Positions 41,315 through 52,448 are shown, numbered from the stretch's first letter. The stretch: 60,104 nt of DNA from Ruminococcus flavefaciens (GCA_002371825.1 DFHF01000062.1:2147-62250); one strand, 5' to 3'. Numbers and translations: made by a program. The notes: generated from the letters alone by a model not told the origin.

Positions 41315-41891
41315 TAATAAAAAGATTATCGATCTTCCTACTTCCGGACAGCTTGGCGCAGAGCTGAAAAGACTAAGACGTAAACGCTCCTTTAACAAGA
41401 ATCTGAGAAATACAGTCGGAGCACTTATAGTCATAGCGGCTCTGGCTGTTATTATTTCATCGGCTTTTCTGCCGGTGTTCAGAGTCACAGGTTCAAGTAT
41501 GTCGCCTACGCTGGCAAATGATGATGTAGTGCTCTGTATAAGGACCTCGCATTACAAGAGAGGTGATATAGTCGCCTTCCACTATAACAATAAGGTGCTC
41601 CTGAAACGAGTGATAGGACTTCCTGGAGATATCATAGAGATATCTGAGGACGGTACAGTCAGTGTTAACGGCGGGGAGCTGGAAGAAGACTATATCAGCG
41701 GAAAAGCTCTTGGAGAATGTGATATAGAGATGCCTTATAAGGTCCCTGAGAACAGATTGTTCGTAATGGGCGACCACAGAGCAGTATCCATTGACAGCCG
41801 TTCAACAGCAGTAAGCTGTGTGGCATATGAAAACGTCCTTGGAAAAGTTCTTATGAGAGTATATCCGCTGAAGAGTTTCGGAAGAGTTTGA
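41307..41891 (+). CDS. lepB: Signal peptidase I dedicated to the pilus locus
   Basis: Membrane-bound S26 peptidase of 194 residues. There is one N-terminal helix (about 37-58, VGALIVIAALAVIISSAFLP). The catalytic Ser is in RVTGSSMSPTL (about residue 68) and the catalytic Lys in LLKRVIGLPGD (about residue 104), with FVMGDHRAVSIDSR the third conserved box. In the last box the usual GDNRxxSxDSR has HR for NR. GGAAG/AGG sequence precedes the ATG, overlapping the upstream coiled-coil gene. Pilus islands in other Gram-positives often carry a SipA/LepA-type peptidase that aids pilus assembly. Confidence 0.93.
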   Translation: MTDNKKIIDLPTSGQLGAELKRLRRKRSFNKNLRNTVGALIVIAALAVIISSAFLPVFRVTGSSMSPTLANDDVVLCIRTSHYKRGDIVAFHYNNKVLLKRVIGLPGDIIEISEDGTVSVNGGELEEDYISGKALGECDIEMPYKVPENRLFVMGDHRAVSIDSRSTAVSCVAYENVLGKVLMRVYPLKSFGRV

Positions 41892-41931
41892 TGAAAAAAG
41901 CAAAATAACTCTGAGAAAGGAGAGTGCCGGA

Positions 41932-44900
41932 ATGAATGTAAAAAGAAAAGTGAAAGATGTGCTTAGCGGTAAGGCTGTTATAAACAGATGTCTGGCACTG
42001 TTCTTATGCCTCAGTATATTTGTAAGCTACGGTCTTCCGCTTTCTTCATTGATGCAGGCTCGTGCAGCGAATGAAAGTGAAGTAGTACCAGTCGGTTCAT
42101 ACGAGATAAATAATGATATCACAAAGATCGATATCACTCTTGACAGCAATCAGGGTACATTCGACAGCTCTACAAATACCATACAGGTAGAGGATGGGCT
42201 GGATGAAGTTAATTTCAGTATGCAGGTAGATTTCACTATTATCGATGAGAGCCATGATAAGATCGATACCAACAAGCATAACATATATCTTCGTGTACCA
42301 AGAGAACAGCTTAAGATCTTCGCAATGACTGAATCTGGTCAGGGAGTTTCATCAGACGGATCAATTGCATGGAGAAATTATGTTGTGAATAATAAGCTTG
42401 GATCATATGCCAGCGGTGTATTCACGATATATGACACCGGAGAAGATGATTACGGATTCGTAGTTCTTGAATTCAATGATGATTACATCAACTACCTCAG
42501 GACCAGCAGCGGCGTTATCCACGGTTCGCTTGAATTCCAGGGTCGGGTCGAAAGAGATCATCGCCAGAACGGCGATAAGACTGTTAATCTCGGAAATGTA
42601 GGTATAAATGTTGATTTCGATGACAGAACTCCTGATTTAAGCAAGACCGGTGCTATAAGCAGATATGACGAATCAGGTTGTCCTGTGATAACATGGACTA
42701 TCAATGTGAGTGACCTGTATGAGACACAGAATTACCATATCACCGACGATATGCTCGGAGAATTGGTAGAAGACAGCTTCAAGTGCATCCCCGATGGTGT
42801 ATGCTTCCTTGAAAACGGCGAGATACAGTTCAACCAGAGTATAAATTCCGAGAGAAACTTTACCATAACATATGATACTAAAGTAACTCCGGAACAGCTG
42901 AAAGCTCATACTTCACAGTTTGATGTTACAAATAATGTAAAACTGAATGACGAGATTAAAGACGACGCAACTGTACCGATAATTCCTGATTCAACTCCTC
43001 ATGTATCAAAAACCGGTACACCGGATTATAAATACAACGGGGACCGTTCAGGAGAGGCTGCCGATAAGGACTATATCTACTGGACAGCAAATGTTGACAG
43101 AAATTACGGTATAAGCCTTGCAGGCACAACTATCAAGGATACTCCCGGAAACGGACTGAGCAATATCGAGCTTCTGAGTGCAGTTGACGAGAATAATACA
43201 TTCATCCCGCTTTCAGACCTGTTCACAAGCACATCAGGCAATGAATGGACCTTCAAGGACAGCATTGAACTGAGTCATGTAAAGCTGGTTTACCGTACAG
43301 AGGTAAGCGGTGATGCAGACGGCCTGAAAAATGATATAGAAGTTGTCGGCGGTGAATCCAAGACCACTACAGTAGATTATAATAAGAAAGCGCAGCATTC
43401 TTCCAGCAAATCAGGAGTGTACCGTATAGAAGAAGCTCCTGACGGAACCGTTACAGAGTATATCGACTGGACCATTTCTGTAGAGACAGAAAATGATTCC
43501 AATGAGACAGTAAACGGATATACTATAAAAGATGCAGCATTTTCTTCACCGGACTTTGAATGGAAGAGCATAACAGCACAGTCCAAGGCCGATTACAGCA
43601 ATATCACAATAAAGAATGACAGTACCGATAATATATCTCAGTGGCTGACCATTTCAGGAGATACACTTACTGTAAGCGGCAGTCAGACAGATATAAGAAA
43701 GATAGACCTTACCTACAGCGTACCTGTAGGAAATGTTGCAGGACGTACAGCAACAGAGGGCGGTACAATAACAAACACCTATAAGGTCGAAGATGATAAA
43801 CCTGTGGATGCTAAAGTAAATGTTCCGAATCTTGCAGGAAGCTCAAATGTAACTGTAAATAAGAATTGGGACAATGCACAGGATCCTAACAAAAATAACA
43901 CTGTATCACGGATGATACTTTATTATAAGGTCGGCGACAGCGGAAGCTGGGCCCGCTATCAGAAGGATAATAATGATTATATCATCGAAATGAGCGGAAG
44001 CAGCGATCAGCAGGTTATCTTCACTGATCTTCCGGCTTATGAATATAACGAGAGCAGCCAATCAAGAACTCCTATATATTATAGGGTCGAAGAAGAAGTC
44101 GTTACCCCTGAGGGAGTTGATGACCTCTACAAGAAGGAGTTCACAGCAGGCAGTGAGGACGGAGCAAAGGCTTCCTCAAATCCATTTTTCAGCATAAAGA
44201 ATACATGGGAGGGAACCGGAGTCACCGGCATAAAGCAGTGGAGAGACGATGAAGGTCTCGAAAGCGCTCGTCCGGAGGCTGTACTGACACTTCAGAAGCT
44301 GGTAAACGGCAATTGGGTGGATGTATCTTCAAAGAATGTCGGAAACAGCTCTTATTCATCAGTATCATGGGATTCACTTCCGAAATACGATGAAGATCAT
44401 AACGAGATACAGTACCGTGTTTACGAGAAAGATGTTCCTGCTAAATATAAGGCAGAGTATAACGGAAATATCATAACCAATGTATATGATAATATGACGA
44501 TCTCTGCTGAAAAGAACTGGAACCGTATAGATTCTGATGAAGACAAGCCTGAAAGCGTAAAATTCAAGCTTATGAGAACAACTGATCCGAATAACGATTC
44601 ATCCTGGACGGATGTTCCGGATTCAGTAAAGGTCCTCAGCAAAGCAGATTATGCAAACAGTGCAGAGATACTCAAGTGGCCTGATCTTCCTAAGGATGAC
44701 GGACAGGGAAATAACTACTATTATAAAGTAGTTGAGATCCAGGAAACAGAAAAACAGCAGGAATTTGAAGTATCCTATAACAACAACAGTATTCAGGCTT
44801 CTGACTGGTCTCACAGAGTAAATGTTGTCAATACATGGAAGAAGACCAATATCTCATTCAGCAAGGAATGGCAGAATGATAACGGAAATGATAAATTCCG

Positions 44901-47900
44901 TCCTAACCTGACATTTACGCTTGAAAAGAGTACCGACGGCGGCAATACCTGGACCACAGCGAAAACAGTAAAAATGGTCAATGACGGTACAGGCCTTTAC
45001 AAGCCGGAGGGTTCAACTGGAGCAGGAAGCAAAGATATCAGCTACACATGGCATAACCTTGAAGCAGGAGACAATATAAGATATCGTGTTGTTGAAACTT
45101 CTATGGATGCCATTTACAGAACTACTGATTCTGATTATGTAGGTGTAGAAACAGGCAAGCCTGATACGGGATATGATGTATATTATAATTATACCGATGA
45201 GAATAACAGAAATTCTCCCGATCTTATTAGTACCGGCAGTGCCGATGCCCGTAATGTCAAGGTCATAAACAAGTCCAATATGATGACTATCCGTGTCAAT
45301 AAGATATGGAATGGTGTATATGGTGATTCACGTCCCGATCGTGTCGGATACAGACTTTACCGCTGGACAGATGAGCAGTACAATACTCTTTCTGAAGAGG
45401 AAAAGTACACTGATACATATAAGTTCTCTGATAAGTATGCAATAAAAAATGCAGCCGGCGAATCAGATGCTGTATACTGGACATGGATGCTTGTCAAGGA
45501 CGAAAACGGTGCCCCGTATCATTACGCACTGAGAGAGATCTATATAGGAAAGAGAACCGATAATGGCGACGGACCTGCTGTTTACAGCGATAATTCCGAG
45601 TATTACAATGACTATGAGATCGATATCACCGACGAGATGCAGGGCGATACGTTAAATGTCTTCAATGTTACAAATACATGGAAGAAGATGAACGTATCTA
45701 TCAGAAAGAACTGGGAAGAAGGTACTAATGTATCCGGCTATAAGAGCATAAGCATGAAGCTGATGCAGAAGGTCGGAGAAAACGGTACATGGGAAGAAGT
45801 CCCCGGTGCAGAGCAGAAGTCAGTTACCGCAGAAGACGGCTGGCACCTTGAAGATGCATGGAAAGACCTCCCCAGAACAAACGATCAGGGATATAAGATC
45901 TATTACCGTGCAGAAGAAGTAAGCGCAGTAAAGACTGATAATTCAGTAGTTGCTGTAGAAAGCAGCGAGGACTTCTACACAAGACCTGATGCAAACGGTA
46001 TCAACAGCAGCGGAGAATCGGCTGTTACAAATACTCCCAAGAAGATAAGAGTAGATGCAGTCAAGAAATGGGTATCTCCGAGAGGAACTGCAAAGCCTGA
46101 GAATATCGAGTTAACACTCATGGCCTCATATAACGGCAATGCATCGTGGGTAAGGGCAGATCAGCTTGAAGGATACACTATCGACGCAGTCAAGACAATT
46201 TCTCTGAATACTGAGGATCAGACAACATACTGGGATAATCTCCCGACAAAGTATAAAGTAGGTTCAGAAGAAAGAGATGTCATATATAAGGTAGAGGAGA
46301 AGGAAGTTACCGGATATTCGTCATCAATTGATCCGGAATTTGTATCATCAAATTCTACGATAACCATAACGAATACTGAGAACGCTCCCTATACCAAGAA
46401 GGCGGCAAATCCAGTACCAAGTATAGATACTGATATCACGTATAAGGATATTGACTGGTGGGATAATCAAGAGCATTTTTTCATTGAAAAAGCTGCTTGT
46501 TGTAATGGAAAGACATTAGTCAAGGAAAATGATTCGATATTGCAAAATAATACACTGTCAATAGATGATATGTCAACGGTCGATACGGCTATCGTGGATA
46601 TAAATGGCGTACCAACAGAATGCTATCTGTTCAAATGGCGTATTGATATGTTGACTAATCAGACTGAAAACACTGGAAATACAGCATTCAGATTTATTGA
46701 TCGGCTTACTGATGGCTCGGTATTCTATGATGATGATAGAGATCATGGTATAGAGATCGTAGCTAATAACGGAGATGCGAGCAGTGGTGCATATGGCGGA
46801 AAAAATACATTTGTATATGGAAGTCATAGCGAAAATTCTTATTATTATGAATATCGTAAGTTCTTGAATGTAACATATGATTCTAATGATACAGTAGCAA
46901 TATTTGATATGAAAACACCTCAAAATGGTAATAAGGTTGCTTATATCACATATTATACCGCTACTCCAAAATCAGTTGTAGATAATGCAATCGATCAGAC
47001 CGGCGGGTTTACTTTATCAAACTTCATCAGAGAAGATGCTGAACCGCACGAGACAGAGGTTGATCTTCATATCAGCGGCGGAACTGATACCGGAATCATC
47101 GATAAGCTCAATAAAACAGCATCCGGAACAACTTCAAGCGGCAAGGCAATAATGCAGAACGGAGTTGCTCATTATACCCTTGATGTAAATAAGGACAGCA
47201 AATATATGTCATCCGGAGATTCGGTAAGTGTTACCGATATCTTCCGTATCCTCAGATATAAGCCTAACGGCGGTGAGGAGCAGGTGGGCAGGAATGTACA
47301 GCTTGAACCTTCTATAGAAAATGTCAGCGTATTCTACTATGATCTCGATGGAAAACGTTCAAGAGTTGAAGCAGATCAGTATTCATATTCTGTCACTAAG
47401 GATGAGAATGGAATACATGAATCAGCACCGTTAGATTACTCTGATAAATTTAATAATTCAAGTATACAGAAATATACTGAAGCTCTTAATGTTCAAGTCT
47501 ATACAGATGTACCTAAGGGCTTGGAAGTAATTATAAGATTTGTTGGAAATAAGCCAAATCAGCCTGCTATAATAGATCCATATAACAGTTCTATTATGGA
47601 AAAGATCGTTGATGATGATGGCAATACTGATGATGATCTGGTTGAAGTAGAACTATTGAGTGATACGTTTGATAGTTCAGGAGCTATATTGGTCAGGATC
47701 AAATTCTTGAAGGATATCCCAAGCGGAACTAATATCGGACAATTAGGATTTACAATTGGAGATAATGTAAAATCAGTAATACAGAGCTGTGAAGTTATTA
47801 GTGCAGTTCTGAAATCCAGAACAGAGACTATCGACTACATCACAAAATTCACTCTTCCGGACGGCGGACATTATGAGATAATGTACGATTACGTTATCAA

Positions 47901-50900
47901 GAATCCTGACGGAACAGATATAGCTTCAAATTCAAGCTTATCCCTTTACAATCAGGCTACAGTCCATACCTCCGGCGGAGATAAATCCGATGAATCACAG
48001 GAAACAGAGTATATCGTATCAAAATCCGGCGCACAGACTCATGCTGCTGAGAATTTCAGGATCATAAAGATAGATCTTGGAAATAAGTCACTGGATGATC
48101 TGAATGCAGAATTCAAGCTGGCAAAATACGATACTGAGACCGGAAATTGGATCTATGCAGATGAATTTCCTTTCAAGAAGCATACTCTGCTGAACGGATA
48201 CACCTACTACGATGAGAAGCTTCACGAGATCTCTTATGAACAGGGACTTACCGAAACAGAAGGAATCATACCTGATGATTCAGCAAATATGGTCCTTGAA
48301 GGAAGCTTTGAATTAGAGTTATTCAAGGATACTCTTTACAAGATAATCGAAGTAAAGGCACCTGATAATCATGAGGGATTCAAATATCAGGAAGTGCCGT
48401 ATCAGATGAGTCCGCCTGATCACAGAGTGACAGGCAATGCAGGCAATACCTACTACTTTGTATATGATACATCAAGCGATACCAAGGCAGCCCTTGTGGA
48501 AGCAGCAGGTCTCGGAAATGAAATCAATGTAAAGTCAGTAGAGACAACAGATTCAAGCTTTACTGTTCCTAATGTAAGGAAAATAGATATCGGAGCGAAA
48601 AAGACCTGGGCACAGGATCCTGATTCTGCAGCAAATGATGTACAGGTAGCTGTAAGGCTGATGAGATCTCCTAATAAGGACAGATCTGATGCTGTACCTG
48701 TAGTGAACCAGAGAAGCTTCATCATATCACAGGAAAGGCTTGAAAACTATATCGCAGACTTCAGCGAAGGTATAGGCGGCAGCGGTGTTGAAGCATATAT
48801 CCTCAAAAAAGAGGACAACTGGACACAGAATGTTATCTGGGAAAATCTTCCTAACAGCGATGCAGAGACCCAGCAGCCATATTATTATTTCGTTGAGGAG
48901 ATAGCATATAAGATCGGTGATACATGGTATGTTCCGGGAGAAGCCGGCGCAGACTATAAGCCGACTTATACAGACGACGCTATAAACAGCAGCGGAGTTA
49001 TAGGGATCGTAAACTCCAGCAAGCTTGTTGTCAGAAAGCAGTGGGAAGACAAGGACGGAAACGTCATTACAGATCCCCCTGTATCCTCAATAGATTTCAA
49101 CCTCTACGGCATAAAGAGTGACGGAACAGAGGTGAAGATCATCTTACCTGAGGAAAGACAAAAGCTTACCGCTCCGAATTGGGAAGTTGAGATACCTCAG
49201 CATCTCATAAACGGCGAGGGCATGGAATATATAAGGTACAGGATCGAAGAGGTCTCAGAGCCTGAAGATTACATAGTCAGCGATGTATATTCATTTAATG
49301 GAAACGTTGGCGTTATGTACCTTATAAATAAGAATACGAATCCCACAAGCGTCGATGTTGAGCTTACAAAGACCTGGGCGGACGGAAACGATGCCCACGG
49401 AACAGATGACGCTGTAACATTCACACTTTATCAGTTCGCTGGTAAGCAGACAGTAGATCAGGCATTTATCGAGAGTTTCATATCCAAGGGCAAGACCTAT
49501 AACGGTGTTTCAGTTGTAAATACCGTACCGAATCCGGTAGTACTGGACGGCACAGAGTCAGAGCCATGGAAGTGGGAGTGGAAAGCGCTTCCTTTCAGGG
49601 GCGGACAGGACATGAACAAGCTTCAGTACTTTGTGGTGGAGGAACAGTCCGATAGTACAAAGGATAATTACAGAGCAGTATATACTCTGAACGGAAACAG
49701 TTCATTTGCAGCAGTCCGTGACCTGGATGTGACCAATAAACAGCCTGGTGTGCTGGTAGTGAAGAAACAGTGGAGAGATAAGACACAGGCAGATACACCT
49801 CTGATAGCAAATGCGAATTACGACGATATAACATTGAAGCTGTACCGCAAGGCAGCAAGTGAGCCGCAGGTAGTCGATGCGGAAGCTGAAGATATCAGGA
49901 CTAAATATGGTCTTACAGATGCCGATCTCGTGACCGGCAGAACAGACGTTGAAGGCCTGAACAGTGACGGCACGATAACTATAGGCAAGGACGATCGCTG
50001 GACAGTTTCTCTCAGCGGACTGGAGGAGGATTACTTCTACTACGTTGAAGAAACAGACGGCACAGGCTATCAGGTAAGTGAATATGACCCTGTATACAGC
50101 AATGAAGGACAGGCTCCCGGCAGCGAGAATATCATTACAGTCGATAACTTCGTTGAAGGTGAGCGCATAAAGGTAAAAGCTGTCAAGAACTGGGACGATA
50201 AGGGAACTTCTGTTTCTGTTCCTGATTCTGTAACATTCATACTCGAACAGTATAACGGCAACGGCGGAACTCCTGTTACAGCAGGTACTAAGGTCGTTAC
50301 AGCCAGCGATGACTGGACTGCTGAATGGAATGACCTCCCGGCAAGCAAGACCTATAAGATCAGAGAGGAAGTTCCGGAGGGCTGGATAGTTACCTACGAA
50401 GAAGTCCAGATAACTCATGAGGGCGAGAATGAAGAAACAGAGGTAAGGAATTTCACAGTAAAGAATACTATCGATACAGGACAGCTCAAAGTCAACAAGA
50501 AGTGGCTCGGCAATGATGCCGGCGGAACTGAGTCCGTAAATGTTGAGCTCTGGCGTCAGGCATATGACGAGAACGGTGAGCCTGTGTCTGAAACAGCTCC
50601 CGAGACCCAGAATACAAACGGAAGATTCAGTTCAGGCAGAAATATGACCTCGCTCAGAAAGGTGCGTAAGGCTCTGGCGGAGAATAATTCCTCAGCTGCT
50701 CAGGAACCTTTGAGAGCACCGAGAGTGACTGTAAAAAAAGTTGTAGAACAGGTTAAACGTGCTACTTATAATTCTGAGATTGCTATACAGCAATATACTC
50801 AATCACTTGTTGTAAATTTGGATTCAAGTAAAACGCTTGTTTCCGTAGATGTCTATTTTGAAAATGCTTCTCAAGTAGAATCTTTAACATTTAATTTACA

Positions 50901-52428
50901 AAATTGGGGTTATGGTAGTGATGTTACTTCACAGGGGCCATACGTTAAACAAGGTAGAGTAGCACATTGGTCGTACAATGTTTCTGGAGTAGGATGTCTC
51001 TATATCCAGCCAACAGGTTCTGATAGTTTGCAAAATCATATTGAGAAAATAATTTTAACTTATTCTGATGGATCAGAGTATAAAATTAAAAATACTTCTT
51101 ATACAGGAGTAGAGCAATCAATGGTGATAAATTCTATTAATGATCCTATAGCTGGTGATGTAGTAACACTTACAACAACCGATTCTACAGGAACTGTAAC
51201 ATGGTCATTGGTGGATTCTAATGGAAATCCTGCAACATATAATTATGCTTCAATTACATCAGGTGGAGTATTAACTACATCAGGTACTGGGACAATATAT
51301 GTAAAAGCACAGGATTCATCATCATATGCGACTAAAGAAATATTTGTCTCACCATTCACCATCAACGGCAAATCCGGAATAAATACCAATCAGTCCGAAG
51401 ATGCGGAATTAACGCTTTCAGCCAATGCATCGGCATCATGGGAAAGCAGCGATACAGATGTTGCAACAGTAGACAGCACTACCGGCAAAGTAACATTTAT
51501 CGGAAACGGTGATGTCACTATCACAGCAACACACGGCGGTGCAAGTGATTCAATAACATTTAATGTATCGAGCAAGCCGTTCAGTGCAAAGGTTGAACCG
51601 GAGACTATCCACAACGGCATGACAGCAGTGCTCTCAACAGACCCGACACTCACAAATGTTACATGGAGCTTAAAAAATCCCGAAGACGCAGATAAGGTAA
51701 AGATCAGCGGCAATGAAGTCACAGCAAAATGTGATAATGCAGATGTTATTCTTGTTGCATCGAGGGGAACAGCTTCCGATGAGGTAACACTTCATATCAA
51801 GCCAATGCTGGTGACCTACAATGGCGGAGACAATACTCCTACAAATCTTACAGTTGGAGTAAACAGCAGTATTCCCGTTGTTAACGTAGTCGGAGCTTCA
51901 AGCGGAGGTTCATCCGTTCCGGATGTTGCATGGTATGATCCTGATACTCATACTGTAAGAACAGGTGAGAAAGTCGGAACTACTATAATAACTATTGAGG
52001 ACGAAGGACAGACACTTACATTTACAGTAAATGTCGAAGTCGAAGAAGCCGAAAGCAATATCCCAACTTCCGCAGAGAAGGTAGCTGACATAACGATATC
52101 AGCAGACAACAATTGGTGGAGCAGTACGCTTAATAACCTGCCGAAGACTGACGGAAAGGGCAATACCTACCGTTACTTCATCAAGGAAGAAAAGACCGGA
52201 AACTATATACCGGTTTCCTACAGCACAAGTCAGGGCGGAACTCCTCTGAATGACGGAATAACAAATCTTGAGCTTACTAATTCTTCTGTTGAATCAGAAG
52301 AGGTCGAACTCCCTGAGGCCGGCGGTCAGGGAACATCAAAAATCTATATGGCAGGAGGTGTGATAATGCTTCTTGCAGCTGCCGGATATTTATATTTCAA
52401 GCGCAGAGCTTTCGTAAACGGCGTTTGA
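41932..52428 (+). CDS. Giant Cna_B-repeat, LPEAG-anchored surface protein (probable pilus tip adhesin)
   Basis: 3,498 residues. A signal peptide (1-46, ending ARA) is followed by about 590 residues of adhesin/isopeptide-type domains. Seven Cna_B modules then lie between about 640 and 1485, each opening with a K-x-W motif such as VNKNW, IKQW, EKNW. A second adhesive block (about 1490-2040) and a SpaA-like domain with KIIEVKAPDN (about 2040-2200) come next. Six more Cna_B modules run from about 2215 onward. The last (NKKW, about 2850) is interrupted by about 490 residues including a Big_2-like domain (about 3154-3217), then resumes at SADNNWWSSTLNNLPKTDG. The C-terminus has the sorting signal LPEAG (3460-3464), a hydrophobic helix and FKRR. 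K-x-W modules usually form Lys-Asn isopeptide bonds. Ligand unknown. The single frame is intact throughout. Confidence 0.9.
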   Translation: MNVKRKVKDVLSGKAVINRCLALFLCLSIFVSYGLPLSSLMQARAANESEVVPVGSYEINNDITKIDITLDSNQGTFDSSTNTIQVEDGLDEVNFSMQVDFTIIDESHDKIDTNKHNIYLRVPREQLKIFAMTESGQGVSSDGSIAWRNYVVNNKLGSYASGVFTIYDTGEDDYGFVVLEFNDDYINYLRTSSGVIHGSLEFQGRVERDHRQNGDKTVNLGNVGINVDFDDRTPDLSKTGAISRYDESGCPVITWTINVSDLYETQNYHITDDMLGELVEDSFKCIPDGVCFLENGEIQFNQSINSERNFTITYDTKVTPEQLKAHTSQFDVTNNVKLNDEIKDDATVPIIPDSTPHVSKTGTPDYKYNGDRSGEAADKDYIYWTANVDRNYGISLAGTTIKDTPGNGLSNIELLSAVDENNTFIPLSDLFTSTSGNEWTFKDSIELSHVKLVYRTEVSGDADGLKNDIEVVGGESKTTTVDYNKKAQHSSSKSGVYRIEEAPDGTVTEYIDWTISVETENDSNETVNGYTIKDAAFSSPDFEWKSITAQSKADYSNITIKNDSTDNISQWLTISGDTLTVSGSQTDIRKIDLTYSVPVGNVAGRTATEGGTITNTYKVEDDKPVDAKVNVPNLAGSSNVTVNKNWDNAQDPNKNNTVSRMILYYKVGDSGSWARYQKDNNDYIIEMSGSSDQQVIFTDLPAYEYNESSQSRTPIYYRVEEEVVTPEGVDDLYKKEFTAGSEDGAKASSNPFFSIKNTWEGTGVTGIKQWRDDEGLESARPEAVLTLQKLVNGNWVDVSSKNVGNSSYSSVSWDSLPKYDEDHNEIQYRVYEKDVPAKYKAEYNGNIITNVYDNMTISAEKNWNRIDSDEDKPESVKFKLMRTTDPNNDSSWTDVPDSVKVLSKADYANSAEILKWPDLPKDDGQGNNYYYKVVEIQETEKQQEFEVSYNNNSIQASDWSHRVNVVNTWKKTNISFSKEWQNDNGNDKFRPNLTFTLEKSTDGGNTWTTAKTVKMVNDGTGLYKPEGSTGAGSKDISYTWHNLEAGDNIRYRVVETSMDAIYRTTDSDYVGVETGKPDTGYDVYYNYTDENNRNSPDLISTGSADARNVKVINKSNMMTIRVNKIWNGVYGDSRPDRVGYRLYRWTDEQYNTLSEEEKYTDTYKFSDKYAIKNAAGESDAVYWTWMLVKDENGAPYHYALREIYIGKRTDNGDGPAVYSDNSEYYNDYEIDITDEMQGDTLNVFNVTNTWKKMNVSIRKNWEEGTNVSGYKSISMKLMQKVGENGTWEEVPGAEQKSVTAEDGWHLEDAWKDLPRTNDQGYKIYYRAEEVSAVKTDNSVVAVESSEDFYTRPDANGINSSGESAVTNTPKKIRVDAVKKWVSPRGTAKPENIELTLMASYNGNASWVRADQLEGYTIDAVKTISLNTEDQTTYWDNLPTKYKVGSEERDVIYKVEEKEVTGYSSSIDPEFVSSNSTITITNTENAPYTKKAANPVPSIDTDITYKDIDWWDNQEHFFIEKAACCNGKTLVKENDSILQNNTLSIDDMSTVDTAIVDINGVPTECYLFKWRIDMLTNQTENTGNTAFRFIDRLTDGSVFYDDDRDHGIEIVANNGDASSGAYGGKNTFVYGSHSENSYYYEYRKFLNVTYDSNDTVAIFDMKTPQNGNKVAYITYYTATPKSVVDNAIDQTGGFTLSNFIREDAEPHETEVDLHISGGTDTGIIDKLNKTASGTTSSGKAIMQNGVAHYTLDVNKDSKYMSSGDSVSVTDIFRILRYKPNGGEEQVGRNVQLEPSIENVSVFYYDLDGKRSRVEADQYSYSVTKDENGIHESAPLDYSDKFNNSSIQKYTEALNVQVYTDVPKGLEVIIRFVGNKPNQPAIIDPYNSSIMEKIVDDDGNTDDDLVEVELLSDTFDSSGAILVRIKFLKDIPSGTNIGQLGFTIGDNVKSVIQSCEVISAVLKSRTETIDYITKFTLPDGGHYEIMYDYVIKNPDGTDIASNSSLSLYNQATVHTSGGDKSDESQETEYIVSKSGAQTHAAENFRIIKIDLGNKSLDDLNAEFKLAKYDTETGNWIYADEFPFKKHTLLNGYTYYDEKLHEISYEQGLTETEGIIPDDSANMVLEGSFELELFKDTLYKIIEVKAPDNHEGFKYQEVPYQMSPPDHRVTGNAGNTYYFVYDTSSDTKAALVEAAGLGNEINVKSVETTDSSFTVPNVRKIDIGAKKTWAQDPDSAANDVQVAVRLMRSPNKDRSDAVPVVNQRSFIISQERLENYIADFSEGIGGSGVEAYILKKEDNWTQNVIWENLPNSDAETQQPYYYFVEEIAYKIGDTWYVPGEAGADYKPTYTDDAINSSGVIGIVNSSKLVVRKQWEDKDGNVITDPPVSSIDFNLYGIKSDGTEVKIILPEERQKLTAPNWEVEIPQHLINGEGMEYIRYRIEEVSEPEDYIVSDVYSFNGNVGVMYLINKNTNPTSVDVELTKTWADGNDAHGTDDAVTFTLYQFAGKQTVDQAFIESFISKGKTYNGVSVVNTVPNPVVLDGTESEPWKWEWKALPFRGGQDMNKLQYFVVEEQSDSTKDNYRAVYTLNGNSSFAAVRDLDVTNKQPGVLVVKKQWRDKTQADTPLIANANYDDITLKLYRKAASEPQVVDAEAEDIRTKYGLTDADLVTGRTDVEGLNSDGTITIGKDDRWTVSLSGLEEDYFYYVEETDGTGYQVSEYDPVYSNEGQAPGSENIITVDNFVEGERIKVKAVKNWDDKGTSVSVPDSVTFILEQYNGNGGTPVTAGTKVVTASDDWTAEWNDLPASKTYKIREEVPEGWIVTYEEVQITHEGENEETEVRNFTVKNTIDTGQLKVNKKWLGNDAGGTESVNVELWRQAYDENGEPVSETAPETQNTNGRFSSGRNMTSLRKVRKALAENNSSAAQEPLRAPRVTVKKVVEQVKRATYNSEIAIQQYTQSLVVNLDSSKTLVSVDVYFENASQVESLTFNLQNWGYGSDVTSQGPYVKQGRVAHWSYNVSGVGCLYIQPTGSDSLQNHIEKIILTYSDGSEYKIKNTSYTGVEQSMVINSINDPIAGDVVTLTTTDSTGTVTWSLVDSNGNPATYNYASITSGGVLTTSGTGTIYVKAQDSSSYATKEIFVSPFTINGKSGINTNQSEDAELTLSANASASWESSDTDVATVDSTTGKVTFIGNGDVTITATHGGASDSITFNVSSKPFSAKVEPETIHNGMTAVLSTDPTLTNVTWSLKNPEDADKVKISGNEVTAKCDNADVILVASRGTASDEVTLHIKPMLVTYNGGDNTPTNLTVGVNSSIPVVNVVGASSGGSSVPDVAWYDPDTHTVRTGEKVGTTIITIEDEGQTLTFTVNVEVEEAESNIPTSAEKVADITISADNNWWSSTLNNLPKTDGKGNTYRYFIKEEKTGNYIPVSYSTSQGGTPLNDGITNLELTNSSVESEEVELPEAGGQGTSKIYMAGGVIMLLAAAGYLYFKRRAFVNGV

Positions 52429-52448
52429 TCAAAGGATGTATTCACCCA

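Noticed and set aside
41932..52428. Frameshift or gene fusion in the very long adhesin ORF
   Set aside because: The frame is intact from signal peptide to LPEAG anchor, and the domain order is coherent, so it is a single gene despite mosaic composition.
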